Source: Mesorhizobium sp. ES1-4
GTDB lineage: Bacteria > Pseudomonadota > Alphaproteobacteria > Rhizobiales > Rhizobiaceae
Assembly (NCBI RefSeq): GCF_020164745.1
Contig: NZ_JAIUGV010000005.1
Location: forward strand, 62,001 to 126,000
Direction: 5' to 3'
DNA length: 64,000 bases
This document shows positions 45,334-54,683 of the stretch, piece after piece. The position numbers were made by a program, and so were the translations under genes. Positions within the stretch are counted from its first letter, which is position 1. Each line of letters begins with the position of its first letter. The notes below the pieces were generated by a model. It saw only the letters and a program-made list of their open reading frames with translations, did no database searches and was not told where the DNA came from.

Positions 45334-46686
45334 ATGGCAGGAAATTACTTCGGCACGGACGGCATTCGCGGGCGCGCCAACAAGTTTCCGATGACCGCCG
45401 AAATCGCCATGCGGGTCGGCATGGCCGCCGGCCTTTCGTTCCAGCGCGGCAGCCACCGCCACCGCGTCGTGCTCGGCAAGGACACCAGGCTTTCCGGCTA
45501 CATGATCGAGAACGCGATGGTGGCCGGCCTTTGCGCCGCCGGCATGGACGTATTCCTGCTTGGCCCGATCCCGACGCCGGCGGTGGCCATGCTGGTGCGT
45601 TCGCTGCGCGCCGACATCGGCGTCATGATCTCTGCCTCGCACAATCCCTACTACGACAACGGCATCAAGCTGTTCGGGCCCGACGGCTATAAGCTCTCCG
45701 ACGAGATCGAAGAACGCATCGAGAGCATGCTCGACAAGGACATCGAACTGGCGCTCGCCGATTCCGACGGGCTTGGCCGCGCCAAGCGCGTCGACGGCGT
45801 GCATGACCGCTACATCGAATTCGCCAAGCGCACCTTGCCGCGCTCGATGTCGCTTTCGGGCCTGAGGATCGTCGTCGACTGCGCCAATGGCGCGGCCTAC
45901 AAGGTGGCGCCCGAGGCGCTGTGGGAACTCGGCGCCGAGGTCGTGGCCATCAATGTCGAGCCCAACGGCTTCAACATCAACAGGGAATGCGGCTCGACCC
46001 ATCCGGCCGGGCTGCAGAAGAAGGTCCACGAAGTGCGCGCCGACATCGGCATCGCGCTCGACGGCGATGCCGACCGCGTCGTCATCGTCGACGAGAACGG
46101 GGCTATCGTCGACGGCGACCAGATCATGGCGCTGATTGCCGAGTCGTGGCACCAGAGCGGGCGGCTGGCTGGCGGGGGCGTCGTTTCGACGGTCATGTCC
46201 AATCTCGGCCTCGAACGCTTTCTCGGCGACATGAAGTTGCAATTGCACCGCACCAAGGTCGGCGACCGCTATGTCGTGGAGCATATGCGCGCGCATGGGC
46301 TCAATGTCGGCGGCGAGCAGTCGGGCCACATCGTGCTGTCTGACTTTTCGACCACAGGCGACGGTCTGGTCTCCGCACTGCAGGTGCTGGCCTGCATCAA
46401 GCGGCAGGGCCGCCCGGTCAGCGAACTGTCGAAGAAGTTCGAGCCGGTTCCGCAACTTTTGAAGAACGTTCGCATCGCCGGCGGCAAGCCGCTGGAGGAA
46501 GCCCAGGTCAAGGCCGCGATCGAAGACGCCCGCCACCGTCTCGGCAAGGCCGGGCGGCTGGTCATCCGTCCATCCGGCACCGAGCCGCTGATCCGTGTCA
46601 TGGCCGAGGGCGACGATCCGCAACTGGTCGAGGCTGTCGTCAACGACATCGTCGGGGTCATCTCGGAAACCCGCAGCGCCGCCTGA
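45334..46686 (+). CDS. glmM: Phosphoglucosamine mutase GlmM
   Basis: 450 residues, normal length. The phosphoserine is S102 in [19 protein letters not shown]. The metal loop is DGDADRV (near 243-249), and the sugar-binding loop is GGEQSGHIV near 328-336. [15 protein letters not shown] near 412-426 binds the phosphate. It turns glucosamine-6-phosphate into glucosamine-1-phosphate for UDP-GlcNAc, feeding peptidoglycan and lipid A. The ftsH-glmM order is widely conserved; here two cysteine-module genes interrupt it. Confidence 0.98.
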   Translation: MAGNYFGTDGIRGRANKFPMTAEIAMRVGMAAGLSFQRGSHRHRVVLGKDTRLSGYMIENAMVAGLCAAGMDVFLLGPIPTPAVAMLVRSLRADIGVMISASHNPYYDNGIKLFGPDGYKLSDEIEERIESMLDKDIELALADSDGLGRAKRVDGVHDRYIEFAKRTLPRSMSLSGLRIVVDCANGAAYKVAPEALWELGAEVVAINVEPNGFNINRECGSTHPAGLQKKVHEVRADIGIALDGDADRVVIVDENGAIVDGDQIMALIAESWHQSGRLAGGGVVSTVMSNLGLERFLGDMKLQLHRTKVGDRYVVEHMRAHGLNVGGEQSGHIVLSDFSTTGDGLVSALQVLACIKRQGRPVSELSKKFEPVPQLLKNVRIAGGKPLEEAQVKAAIEDARHRLGKAGRLVIRPSGTEPLIRVMAEGDDPQLVEAVVNDIVGVISETRSAA

Positions 46687-46735
46687 TCTCCGCTTCGACC
46701 CGAAGACGTCGCGCCAGCGCGCGCTGGTTGCATCG

Positions 46736-46761
46736 AAGCCCGCCCCCCGCGGGCTTTTTTG
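46736..46761 (+). terminator. Intrinsic terminator after glmM
   Basis: The stem AAGCCCGC / GCGGGCTT has a five-C loop and is followed by a run of T, about 50 bases after the glmM stop. Confidence 0.9.
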
Positions 46762-46841
46762 TTGGCCGGAGAGCCGGTCGCCTTCTATCGAAAATATCGC
46801 CGATCCCTGGAATTTTAAAGATTCGTGGTTAATCGACAGGG

Positions 46842-46858
46842 TTAAACGCCTTTTAACC
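46842..46858. promoter_or_regulatory. CtrA-type box before the first outer-membrane protein gene
   Basis: TTAAACGCCTTTTAACC is an exact TTAA-N7-TTAACC match, 81 bases before ATG 46939, in the gap after the glmM terminator. Confidence 0.6.
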
Positions 46859-46938
46859 TTTGCGATTCATTATCCACGCCTGAAAGCCAATCTCAGTCGG
46901 GCGCGATCGCGTCCCGAGGGTTCTTAGGGGTGACAAGC

Positions 46939-47772
46939 ATGTTCAATACAGCAAGAAAGGCCCTGTTCGCCGCACTGTTCGCGGGACTGGCGTGGCCGGT
47001 GTTCGCAGCCGACCTTCCGGAGCCGCAGGTCGAAGAGGCGCCGCCGCCGGTCTATGAGCAACCCGTCGATGTCGGCGGCTGGTATATCCGTGGCGATATC
47101 GACTATCACAAGTCCGATGTGCGCGGCATCGACTACATGACCTACACCGTCGATCCCTGCAACTGTTCGGTCACGCCGGGCAGCAAGAGTTTCGACTACG
47201 GCAAGCTCAAGGGCGGCTTCTCGCTCGGTGGCGGTGTCGGCTACAAGATCAACGATCATTTCCGCACCGACCTGACCGCCGACTACTGGTTCAAGTCGAA
47301 TTTCAACGGTGGCACCTCGGATCTCACCACGACCTCGACCGAAGTGTCGAAGATGAGCGCTTTGCTGCTGCTGGCCAACGCCTATGTCGATATCGGCACC
47401 TGGCACGGCATCACGCCCTATGTCGGCGCCGGTATCGGCGGCGCGCGCGTCAAGTGGGATACTGTCTACGATCCGAACACCACCGAGACCAATCCTGGCG
47501 CGTCCAACTGGCGCTTCGCCTACGCGCTCATGGCCGGTGCCTCCTACTGCCTGACCGACAAGATCATCCTCGATGCAGGGTACCGCTTCTCCCATATCCA
47601 GGGCGGCCGTATGTTCGAGTGGGATGCGAGCAGCTCCGGACCAGGGTTCGACCGCGGCATCAACACACATGAAGTGCGTGGTGGCCTGCGCTACCAGTTC
47701 GGCGGCAACAATGGTTGCGCCGCACCGGTGGTGGCCTACCAGCCGGAACCCGAACCGATCTACACCAAGTAA
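46939..47772 (+). CDS. Outer-membrane beta-barrel protein (Omp25/31-like)
   Basis: 277 residues. The signal peptide is ALFAALFAGLAWPVFAA. The mature protein has alternating beta strands such as GGWYIRGDIDYH, GGGVGYKINDHFRTDLTADYWF and ITPYVGAGIGGARV, ending in the C-terminal barrel strand HEVRGGLRYQFGG plus a short tail. This is the rhizobial/Brucella Omp25-like porin fold, with eight to ten strands. Start ATG 46939 follows AGGGGTG; an in-frame GTG three codons upstream is weaker. An exact CtrA-type box lies upstream and a terminator downstream. Confidence 0.88.
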   Translation: MFNTARKALFAALFAGLAWPVFAADLPEPQVEEAPPPVYEQPVDVGGWYIRGDIDYHKSDVRGIDYMTYTVDPCNCSVTPGSKSFDYGKLKGGFSLGGGVGYKINDHFRTDLTADYWFKSNFNGGTSDLTTTSTEVSKMSALLLLANAYVDIGTWHGITPYVGAGIGGARVKWDTVYDPNTTETNPGASNWRFAYALMAGASYCLTDKIILDAGYRFSHIQGGRMFEWDASSSGPGFDRGINTHEVRGGLRYQFGGNNGCAAPVVAYQPEPEPIYTK

Positions 47773-47799
47773 TCGCCTCGAAGTTCCAGGAATTCTTCG

Positions 47800-47829
47800 A
47801 CCGCCCGGCATCAGCCGGGCGGTTTCGTT
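47800..47829 (+). terminator. Intrinsic terminator after the first outer-membrane protein gene
   Basis: The 10-base perfect stem ACCGCCCGGC / GCCGGGCGGT with an ATCA loop is followed by TTCGTTTT. It separates the two outer-membrane protein genes, so each is likely a single-gene unit. Confidence 0.85.
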
Positions 47830-47877
47830 TTGAGATGATCTCCCGTTCGAAATCAATTCGCTAACGCCCTGTTAGCC

Positions 47878-47894
47878 TTAACCGGCACTTAACC
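47878..47894. promoter_or_regulatory. CtrA-type box before the second outer-membrane protein gene
   Basis: TTAACCGGCACTTAACC is an exact TTAA-N7-TTAACC match, 79 bases before ATG 47973. The distance is almost the same as for the first gene. Confidence 0.6.
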
Positions 47895-47972
47895 ACTATG
47901 GTTAACAATGCTCCTTGAAACGATGGCTGCCGCCGTGATCGCAGGTATCGCCAAATTCGGGAGTCGGGGATC

Positions 47973-48746
47973 ATGACACTCATATCGCGCATTGCGTTGG
48001 CACTTGCCGGACTTGGCCTCCTGCCACTGACATCGGCACTCGCCGCCGACTACGATCCGCCGATCTATGTCGACCAGGCGCCGGACTATGTGCCGGTGGA
48101 AGTCGGCTCCGGATGGTATCTGCGCGGCGACGTCTCCTACCTGGTGGAGAAGAGCTTCAAGGACGATGATTTCGCTTTCACGCCGGCGAGCTTCGACGAG
48201 AAACAGGACCCGATCTTTGCCAGCATCGGCTTCGGCTACCACTTCAACGATTATCTACGCGCCGATCTCAATCTCGGCTATCTGCCAGGCAACAAGATCG
48301 GCATCGGCTATGACGATTCCGCGACCGTGACACTGCCGGCAACGGCGACCGTGGCGTCGGCGTCCTTGAAGAATTACGCGTACTCGCTGATGCTCAACGG
48401 CTATGTCGATCTCGGCACCTATGTGGGCATCACACCCTACCTCGGCGCTGGTCTGGGCGTGGTGCAGAGCAAGCGTCAGCTTTCGGCGAGCTATTTCACC
48501 GAGAACAGCGACCCTACCGACGATTTCACCCAGCAGGACAACAGGACCAAATACTCACTCGCCTACACGCTGAATGCAGGCTTTGCCTACCAGGTGTCGA
48601 AGAACGTTTCCATCGATCTGGGCTATCAGTATTTCTCGGCACCCGACGCCGAATACGTGACGGCCGAAAGCCTGACCTCCTATCCGGTCCACAAGGGGAT
48701 CAGCAATCACCAGGTGAAGCTCGGGCTGCGCTACGACCTCTGGTAG
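47973..48746 (+). CDS. Outer-membrane beta-barrel protein, second copy
   Basis: 257 residues. A signal peptide cut near ALA is followed by VGSGWYLRGDVSYLVEKSF, FASIGFGYHFNDYLRADLNLGY, ITPYLGAGLGVVQS and the C-terminal strand HQVKLGLRYDLW, which ends in the terminal aromatic expected for BAM-mediated insertion. It shares the plan of the gene 200 bases upstream but is clearly diverged. An exact CtrA-type box lies upstream. Cell-surface role and Omp25-type function are inferred. Confidence 0.87.
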   Translation: MTLISRIALALAGLGLLPLTSALAADYDPPIYVDQAPDYVPVEVGSGWYLRGDVSYLVEKSFKDDDFAFTPASFDEKQDPIFASIGFGYHFNDYLRADLNLGYLPGNKIGIGYDDSATVTLPATATVASASLKNYAYSLMLNGYVDLGTYVGITPYLGAGLGVVQSKRQLSASYFTENSDPTDDFTQQDNRTKYSLAYTLNAGFAYQVSKNVSIDLGYQYFSAPDAEYVTAESLTSYPVHKGISNHQVKLGLRYDLW

Positions 48747-48768
48747 GTCTGGGACAAATCAGGGTTTG

Positions 48769-48797
48769 ACGGCGGATCCTCGTGGTCCGCCGTTTGC
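48769..48797 (+). terminator. Likely intrinsic terminator after the second outer-membrane protein gene
   Basis: The stem ACGGCGGA / TCCGCCGT has a 9-base loop and is followed by TTGCG, a weak T tail. Confidence 0.6.
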
Positions 48798-48841
48798 GTT
48801 TGAAGTTCACGCGATCCTGATCGCGGACAGTTCTTGTTTGA

Positions 48842-48890
48842 GGCATGTCGTTGTCCCAAAACCGTAGCGCACTTTTGGGCGACAGGCGTG
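48842..48890. repeat. Rhizobial palindromic (REP-like) element before serC
   Basis: GGCATGTCGTTGTCCCAAAA pairs with TTTTGGGCGACA in the right half. The form matches the element after efp at 22597-22644. Confidence 0.6.
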
Positions 48891-48920
48891 CGGTATCCCG
48901 GCAGCGACAAAAACTTTCCT

Positions 48921-48948
48921 CTTGACGCCCGATGCCTGAACGCATATC
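48921..48948 (+). promoter_or_regulatory. Putative serC promoter
   Basis: CTTGAC (48921-48926) and CATATC (48943-48948) are 16 bases apart, a good alphaproteobacterial -35/-10 pair. It would start transcription near 48955, at the first base of the serC motif. Confidence 0.6.
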
Positions 48949-48954
48949 GCCGTC

Positions 48955-49006
48955 CGTGGGCCACCCCTCCCCAACGAGGGGCCACTATCTGGAAGGATAG
49001 ACCACG
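48955..49006 (+). ncRNA. serC RNA motif (alphaproteobacterial leader)
   Basis: A closing stem CGTGG (48955-48959) / CCACG (49002-49006) encloses two hairpins: CCCCTC-CCCAAC-GAGGGG (48964-48981) and CTATC-TGGAAG-GATAG (48985-49000). The second loop holds the GGAAGG ribosome-binding site. The motif ends at the ATG of serC, the layout of the published serC motif of alphaproteobacteria. The ligand, if any, is unknown. Confidence 0.8.
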
Positions 49007-50182
49007 ATGACGACTCCTACGAAGCCCGGACTCCGTCCGGCAAATCCCAATTTTTCCTCAGGTCCCTGCGCAAAACGTCCCGGCTGGTCGGTCGAGGTGT
49101 TGAAATCCGCCGCGCTTGGCCGTTCCCACCGCGCCAAGATCGGCAAGACCAAGCTCGAGCAGGCGATCGCGTTGACGCGCGAGATTCTCAAGGTCCCAGC
49201 CGACTACCGAATCGGCATCGTGCCAGCCTCGGATACGGGTGCTGTCGAAATGGCGATGTGGTCGCTGCTGGGCGAGCGCGGCGTCGACATGGTCGCCTGG
49301 GAAAGCTTCGGCTCGGGTTGGGTCACCGACGTGGTCAAGCAGCTGAAACTCGCCGATGTCCGCAAGATCGAGGCCGGCTACGGCGCGCTGCCTGACCTGA
49401 CCAAGATAGATTTCGACCGCGATGTGGTCTTCACCTGGAACGGCACGACCTCGGGCGTGCGCGTGCCGGACGGCGACTTCATTCCCGCCGATCGCAACGG
49501 CCTGACCATCTGCGACGCCACGTCCGCGGCCTTCGCGCAACGGCTCGATTTCGAGAAACTCGACGTCGTGACCTTCTCCTGGCAGAAGGTGCTGGGCGGC
49601 GAGGGCGCGCATGGCATGCTGATCCTGTCGCCGCGTGCCGTCGCGCGGCTGGAGAGCTACAAGCCTTCATGGCCGCTGCCGAAAATCTTCCGCCTGACCT
49701 CCGGCGGCAAGCTGATCGAGGGCATCTTCAAGGGCGAGACCATCAACACGCCGTCGATGCTGTGCGTCGAGGACTATCTCGACGCGTTGAACTGGGCGAA
49801 GTCGATCGGCGGCCTCGATGCGCTGATCGCCAGAGCCGACGCCAATGCCGCCGTGCTCGACCGGTTCGTGGAAAGATCGTCCTGGCTCGGCCATCTCGCC
49901 GCCGAACCGGCGACGCGGTCGAACACCTCGGTCTGCCTCTCTTTCACTGATCCCGATATCGCGGCGCTCGATGCCGACGCGCAGGCGGCTTTCGCCAAGG
50001 GGCTGGTCTCGATGCTCGACAAGGAAGCCGTCGCCTACGATATCGGGTCCTATCGCGATGCGCCGCCAGGCCTGCGTATCTGGTGTGGTGCAACGGTCGA
50101 GACCTCCGATCTCGAAGCGCTGTTGCCCTGGCTCGACTGGGCCTTCGCCAGCCAGAAGGCATCGCTGAAAGCGGCTGCCTGA
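49007..50182 (+). CDS. serC: Phosphoserine aminotransferase
   Basis: 391 residues, a class V aminotransferase. [18 protein letters not shown] opens the protein and is the rhizobial SerC start. The PLP lysine is in [15 protein letters not shown] near residues 193-207, within the usual W-Q-K-x-L-G-G-E-G context. It converts 3-phosphohydroxypyruvate to phosphoserine. ATG 49007 directly follows the serC RNA motif. serA follows 63 bases downstream, so the two make a serine operon in reverse order to the pathway. Confidence 0.96.
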   Translation: MTTPTKPGLRPANPNFSSGPCAKRPGWSVEVLKSAALGRSHRAKIGKTKLEQAIALTREILKVPADYRIGIVPASDTGAVEMAMWSLLGERGVDMVAWESFGSGWVTDVVKQLKLADVRKIEAGYGALPDLTKIDFDRDVVFTWNGTTSGVRVPDGDFIPADRNGLTICDATSAAFAQRLDFEKLDVVTFSWQKVLGGEGAHGMLILSPRAVARLESYKPSWPLPKIFRLTSGGKLIEGIFKGETINTPSMLCVEDYLDALNWAKSIGGLDALIARADANAAVLDRFVERSSWLGHLAAEPATRSNTSVCLSFTDPDIAALDADAQAAFAKGLVSMLDKEAVAYDIGSYRDAPPGLRIWCGATVETSDLEALLPWLDWAFASQKASLKAAA

Positions 50183-50245
50183 AATCTTGGTGGCGGCCCG
50201 CGGGCCGCCCATTCCCGGATCAATCCCATTTTCAAGGAGGCCGCC

Positions 50246-51847
50246 ATGGCGCCCCGTGTTCTCGTCTCTGACAAACTTTCTCCCACTGCCGTGCAGATCT
50301 TCAAGGATCGCGGCGTCGAGGTCGACTACCTGCCCGATCTCGGCAAGGACAAGGAAAAGCTGCTCGAAGTGATCGGCCAGTATGACGGCCTCGCCATCCG
50401 TTCGGCGACCAAGGTTACCGAGAAGCTGATCAACGCCGCCACCAATCTCAAGGCTATCGGCCGCGCCGGCATCGGCGTCGACAATGTCGATATCCCGGCG
50501 GCGAGCCGCAAGGGTATCATCGTGATGAACACGCCCTTCGGCAATTCGATCACGACGGCCGAACACGCCGTGGCGATGATCTTCGCGCTCGCCCGCCAGA
50601 TCCCGGAAGCCAACGCTTCGACCCATGCCGGCAAATGGGAGAAGAACCGCTTCATGGGCGTCGAGATCACCGGCAAGACGCTGGGCGTCATCGGCTGCGG
50701 CAACATCGGTTCCATCGTCGCCACGCGCGGCGTCGGGCTGAAGATGCATGTCGTCGCCTTCGACCCGTTCCTGTCGGACAAGCGCGCCGAGGAACTCGGC
50801 GTCGACAAGGTGGAACTGGACGAACTCTTCGCCCGCGCGGACTTCATCACGCTGCATACACCGCTGACCGACAAGACCCGCAACATCATCGATGCGGCGG
50901 CCATCGCCAAGATGAAGAATGGCGTGCGCATCATCAACTGCGCCCGTGGCGGGCTGGTGGTCGAGGCCGACCTGGTCGCGGCGCTGAAGAGCGGCAAGGT
51001 GGCGGGCGCCGGCATCGACGTGTTCGAGGTCGAACCCGCCGAACAGAACGCGCTGTTCGGCATGGAGAACGTGGTGGCGACACCACACCTTGGCGCCTCG
51101 ACGGCGGAAGCGCAGGAGAACGTCGCGCTGCAGGTCGCCGAGCAGATGTCCGACTACCTGATCAAGGGCGCCGTCTCCAACGCCATCAACATGCCCTCGA
51201 TCACGGCGGAAGAAGCGCCGCGACTGAAGCCGTTCGTCAAGCTCGCCGAAGTGCTCGGCGCCTTTGTCGGCCAGGTCACCGAGGATCCGATCAGCGAGGT
51301 CGAGATCCTGTTCGACGGCTCGACCGCGACGATGAACACGCGCGCGCTGATCAGTGCCGCGCTCGCCGGCCTGATCCGGCCTCAGGTCGCCGATGTCAAC
51401 ATGGTGTCGGCGCCGATCATGGTGAAGGAGCGCGGCATCATCGTGGCCGAGGTCAAGCGCGACAAGTCGGGCGTCTTCGACGGCTACATCAAGCTGACGG
51501 TCAAGACCGAGCACATGACGCGCTCGATCGCCGGCACCTGCTTTTCGGACGGCAAGCCACGCTTCATCCAGATCAAGGGCATCAACCTCGACGCCGAGGT
51601 CGGCCAGCACATGCTGTACACGACCAATGCCGACGCACCCGGCATCATCGGCTTGCTCGGCACGGTGTGCGGCGAGAACGGAGTTAACATCGCCAACTTC
51701 CAGCTTGGCCGCAACCGGCCGGGGGGCGACGCCATCGCGCTGCTCTATCTCGACGCGCCATTCCCGGAAAAAGTGCTGGAGCAGGTGCGGGACCACAAGT
51801 CGATCGACTCGGCAAAGCGGCTGCGGTTCGACGTGGGCGCAATCTGA
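50246..51847 (+). CDS. serA: D-3-phosphoglycerate dehydrogenase
   Basis: 533 residues, the long SerA form. The NAD-binding segment is LGVIGCGNIGSIVATRGVGLKMHVVAFDP near residues 148-176. Catalytic R, E and H are in NCARGGLVVEADL, DVFEVEPAEQNALF and VVATPHLGASTAEAQ. An intervening domain and a C-terminal ACT domain (TNADAPGIIGLLGTVCGENGVNIANFQLGR) follow and usually allow serine control. AAGGAGG precedes ATG 50246. Transcribed with serC. Confidence 0.97.
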   Translation: MAPRVLVSDKLSPTAVQIFKDRGVEVDYLPDLGKDKEKLLEVIGQYDGLAIRSATKVTEKLINAATNLKAIGRAGIGVDNVDIPAASRKGIIVMNTPFGNSITTAEHAVAMIFALARQIPEANASTHAGKWEKNRFMGVEITGKTLGVIGCGNIGSIVATRGVGLKMHVVAFDPFLSDKRAEELGVDKVELDELFARADFITLHTPLTDKTRNIIDAAAIAKMKNGVRIINCARGGLVVEADLVAALKSGKVAGAGIDVFEVEPAEQNALFGMENVVATPHLGASTAEAQENVALQVAEQMSDYLIKGAVSNAINMPSITAEEAPRLKPFVKLAEVLGAFVGQVTEDPISEVEILFDGSTATMNTRALISAALAGLIRPQVADVNMVSAPIMVKERGIIVAEVKRDKSGVFDGYIKLTVKTEHMTRSIAGTCFSDGKPRFIQIKGINLDAEVGQHMLYTTNADAPGIIGLLGTVCGENGVNIANFQLGRNRPGGDAIALLYLDAPFPEKVLEQVRDHKSIDSAKRLRFDVGAI

Positions 51848-52161
51848 CCTGTCCGCCCGCATCTCGGCGGTGACAGGCAATGCCATTAGGACGCCCCGCT
51901 TGCCGGCACGCGCATGCTGGGCGTTGCCGTCGGCGCTGGAATGGCTCGGCGGATTGTGCCTCATTGGTTAGTCGCCAATACATTAGCGAATGACGATAAG
52001 AAGAGGGCTGGCCTAATCTAACGATTTTGTGATCCGCTTGACGATCCTGTTTTCTTTCCGCACGCTGACACCAGTTAGTGGACATGACTTAACTCAACCG
52101 ATTTCGTCATGATTTTGCGCGCGACTTCCGGCGCGCCTCTGTTGCTGTCGGGGTGCCTTCG
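51848..52161. other. Intergenic region before the dehydrogenase operon
   Basis: No gene is supported here. The 3' half is AT-richer and has TTGACG near 52038 as a possible -35 box. An inverted GCGCGC pair lies around CGACTTCCG near 52118-52137. Confidence 0.5.
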
Positions 52162-52914
52162 ATGGATCGTCACAATACTGTCCGACTGAGCCGTCGTCTT
52201 TTCCTGTCTTCGGTAGCGATGTTTACGGTAACGGCGACATCGGCAAGCTTTGCCCGATCCTTGTCGGGCTCGCTGCCTTGGGCGCCGCTGTCGTCCGATC
52301 CGCCGACGCAGGTCGTGCCCGGTGGCTGGCAGTTCTTCACGCCTCGGGAGGCGGCGCTCGTCGAGGCCATCGTCGATCGCATCGTTCCCGCCGACGAACT
52401 CTCGATGGGCGGCAAGGAGGCCGGCTGCGCCGTCTATATAGATCGTCAGCTGACGGGTGCGTTCGGAACGTCGAGCCGGCTCTACACCAAAGGACCGTTC
52501 CTGCCCGCATTGCCCACGCAGGGTTACCAGGGCGAGGCAAATCCCGCCCAGCGCTACCGCTCCGGCCTTGCCGCCATCGACGCTTTCCTGAAGCAGCGCG
52601 ACGGCAAGACATTCACCGAACTCCAGCCGGCCGACCAGGACGCGTTCCTGACCGCCATGGAAGCCGGAAAGGTCGAATTGCCCGATGGCGTCAAGGCTGC
52701 CGGCTTCTTCGGACTTCTGCTGCAGAACACGATGGAAGGGTTCTTTGCCGATCCGGTCTATGGCGGCAACAAGGACATGGTGTCGTGGCGCATGCTTGGT
52801 TTCCCCGGCGCGCGCTATGATTACCGGGACCACGTCAGCAAGCACAATCAACCCTATCCGCGGCCGCCCGTCTCCATCGAGGGCAGCCCGGAATGGCTCG
52901 TGAAAAGGAGCTGA
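52162..52914 (+). CDS. Gluconate 2-dehydrogenase subunit 3 family protein (Tat-exported)
   Basis: 250 residues. The twin-arginine signal LSRRLFLSSVAMFTV lies near 8-22. The mature part has WQFFTPREAALVEAIVDRIVPADELSMGGKEAGCAVYIDRQL, the signature of the small subunit of membrane-bound gluconate/sorbitol/glucose dehydrogenases. This subunit carries the flavoprotein through the Tat pathway. ATG 52162 is preferred to a GTG three codons upstream. The GMC subunit gene starts 2 bases after its stop. Confidence 0.92.
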   Translation: MDRHNTVRLSRRLFLSSVAMFTVTATSASFARSLSGSLPWAPLSSDPPTQVVPGGWQFFTPREAALVEAIVDRIVPADELSMGGKEAGCAVYIDRQLTGAFGTSSRLYTKGPFLPALPTQGYQGEANPAQRYRSGLAAIDAFLKQRDGKTFTELQPADQDAFLTAMEAGKVELPDGVKAAGFFGLLLQNTMEGFFADPVYGGNKDMVSWRMLGFPGARYDYRDHVSKHNQPYPRPPVSIEGSPEWLVKRS

Positions 52915-52916
52915 CC

Positions 52917-54683
52917 ATGACGACGATACTACCTCGCAAGGATGTCGTGATCGTCGGCCTCGGCTGGACAGGGTCCATCCTCGCGCATGAACTGACCGAT
53001 CAGGGCCTGGACGTGCTGGCCATCGAGCGCGGTCCGTGGCGCGACACGGCAACGGATTTCAACATCGGCTACGCACAGGACGAGTTGCGCTACAGCGTGC
53101 GGCGCGACCTGTTCCTGCAGCCTGCAGTGGAAACCCTGACCATGCGCAACGACCCCTCGCAGACGGCGCTGCCGATGCGCGATTTCGGCTCGTTCCTGCC
53201 CGGCAACGGTGTCGGTGGCGCCGGGGTGCACTGGAACGGCCACACCTGGCGGTTCTGGGATTCGGACTTCCAGATCAAGACCAACCTGACCAAGAGGTAT
53301 GGCGCGGCGCGGATCGCCGATCTCCAGATCGAGGACTGGGGGCTGACCGGCGCCGAGATGGAGCCTTATTACGACCAGTTCGAATATCTGGCGGGAATCT
53401 CGGGCAAGGCCGGCAACATCAAGGGCAAGCTGCAGGAAGGCGGCAACCCGTTCGAGGATCCGAGATCGCGGGACTATCCGAACCCGCCGATGGAGATGAC
53501 CTACGCGCCGACCCTGTTCGCCAACGCTGGCCGATCGATGGGGCTGCATCCGTTCCCGACGCCGTCCGCCAACATGTCGCGGACCTATGTCAATCCGCTC
53601 GGCATCACCATGGGGCAGTGCACCTATTGCGGATTCTGCGAGCGGTTCGGCTGCGCCAACTATTCCAAGTCCAGCGCACAGACGACCATCCTTCCGGTCC
53701 TGATGAAGAAGGCCAATTTCGAGGTCCGGACCGACAGCGAGGTGCTGCATGTCGATCTCGCCCCCGGCGGCAAGTCGGCGCGCGGCGTGACCTATGTCGA
53801 TACGTCGGGACAGGAATTCTTCCAGCCGGCCGATCTCGTGCTTCTGTGCGCCTACGGCCTGCACAATGCCCGACTGATGATGCTGTCGGGCATCGGCAAG
53901 ATCTACGATCCCGTTACCGGCGAGGGCACGGTCGGGCGTAACTATTGCTACCAGACCAATGCCGGCACGCAGGTGTTCTTCGACGACAAGAACTTCAATC
54001 CGTTCATTGCCGCGGGCGCGCTTGGCCAGACGATAGACGACTATAATGGCGACGCCTTCGATCACGGCGGGCTCGATTTCGTCGGTGGCGCGGGCATCAA
54101 CTGCATCCCCACCAATGGACGTCCCATCGGGACAAGGCCGACCTTGCCCGGTACGCCGAAATGGGGCAGCGCCTGGAAGAAGGCAACCGTCGCGGGTTAC
54201 AAGAGCACGCTTGGCTTCTCCTCGCAGGGCAGCAGCTACGCGACACGCACCAACTACCTCGACCTCGACCCGACCTACAAGGACCGCTTCGGCCGGCCGC
54301 TGATGCGCATGACCTTCGATTTTCCCGACAATGACATCCGGATGTCTAATTATGTCGGCGACCGGATGGAGGAGATCGCCAAGACGCTTGGCGGCAAGCA
54401 GTACAATGTTGGCCGCCGCAAGAAGGGCTGGGACAGCGTCCCTTATCAGAGCACCCATAATACGGGTGGCGCCATCATGGGAACGGACCCGAAGAAAAGC
54501 GCGGTGAACACCTTCCTGCAAAGCTGGGACGTCCCCAACGTCTTCGTCATCGGCGCGTCGGCCTTCCCACAGAACGCCGGCAAGAATCCGACGGGAACGG
54601 TCGGAGCGCTCGCCTACCGCGCCGCCGACGGTATCCGCAATCACTATCTGCGCAATCCGGGCGCGCCGCTGGTGCAGTCGTGA
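52917..54683 (+). CDS. GMC-family membrane dehydrogenase flavoprotein subunit
   Basis: 588 residues. The FAD-binding GLGWTGS (near 14-20) and E at LAIERGP lie at the N-terminus. A cysteine cluster C235-x2-C238-x2-C241-x4-C246 in QCTYCGFCERFGCANY probably holds an Fe-S cluster, as in bacterial FAD-glucose dehydrogenase. The active-site His/Asn pair is in STHNTGGAIMG and NAGKNPTGTVGALAYR near the C-terminus. It has no signal of its own; export should be by piggyback on the Tat-exported subunit. AAGGAG precedes ATG 52917. The substrate, a sugar or sugar acid, is not decided. Confidence 0.92.
   Translation: MTTILPRKDVVIVGLGWTGSILAHELTDQGLDVLAIERGPWRDTATDFNIGYAQDELRYSVRRDLFLQPAVETLTMRNDPSQTALPMRDFGSFLPGNGVGGAGVHWNGHTWRFWDSDFQIKTNLTKRYGAARIADLQIEDWGLTGAEMEPYYDQFEYLAGISGKAGNIKGKLQEGGNPFEDPRSRDYPNPPMEMTYAPTLFANAGRSMGLHPFPTPSANMSRTYVNPLGITMGQCTYCGFCERFGCANYSKSSAQTTILPVLMKKANFEVRTDSEVLHVDLAPGGKSARGVTYVDTSGQEFFQPADLVLLCAYGLHNARLMMLSGIGKIYDPVTGEGTVGRNYCYQTNAGTQVFFDDKNFNPFIAAGALGQTIDDYNGDAFDHGGLDFVGGAGINCIPTNGRPIGTRPTLPGTPKWGSAWKKATVAGYKSTLGFSSQGSSYATRTNYLDLDPTYKDRFGRPLMRMTFDFPDNDIRMSNYVGDRMEEIAKTLGGKQYNVGRRKKGWDSVPYQSTHNTGGAIMGTDPKKSAVNTFLQSWDVPNVFVIGASAFPQNAGKNPTGTVGALAYRAADGIRNHYLRNPGAPLVQS

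Noticed and set aside
49667..51964. A 765-codon minus-strand open frame opposite serC and serA
   Set aside because: No recognisable domain; it lies wholly opposite two certain genes and is biased to His/Asp/Arg.
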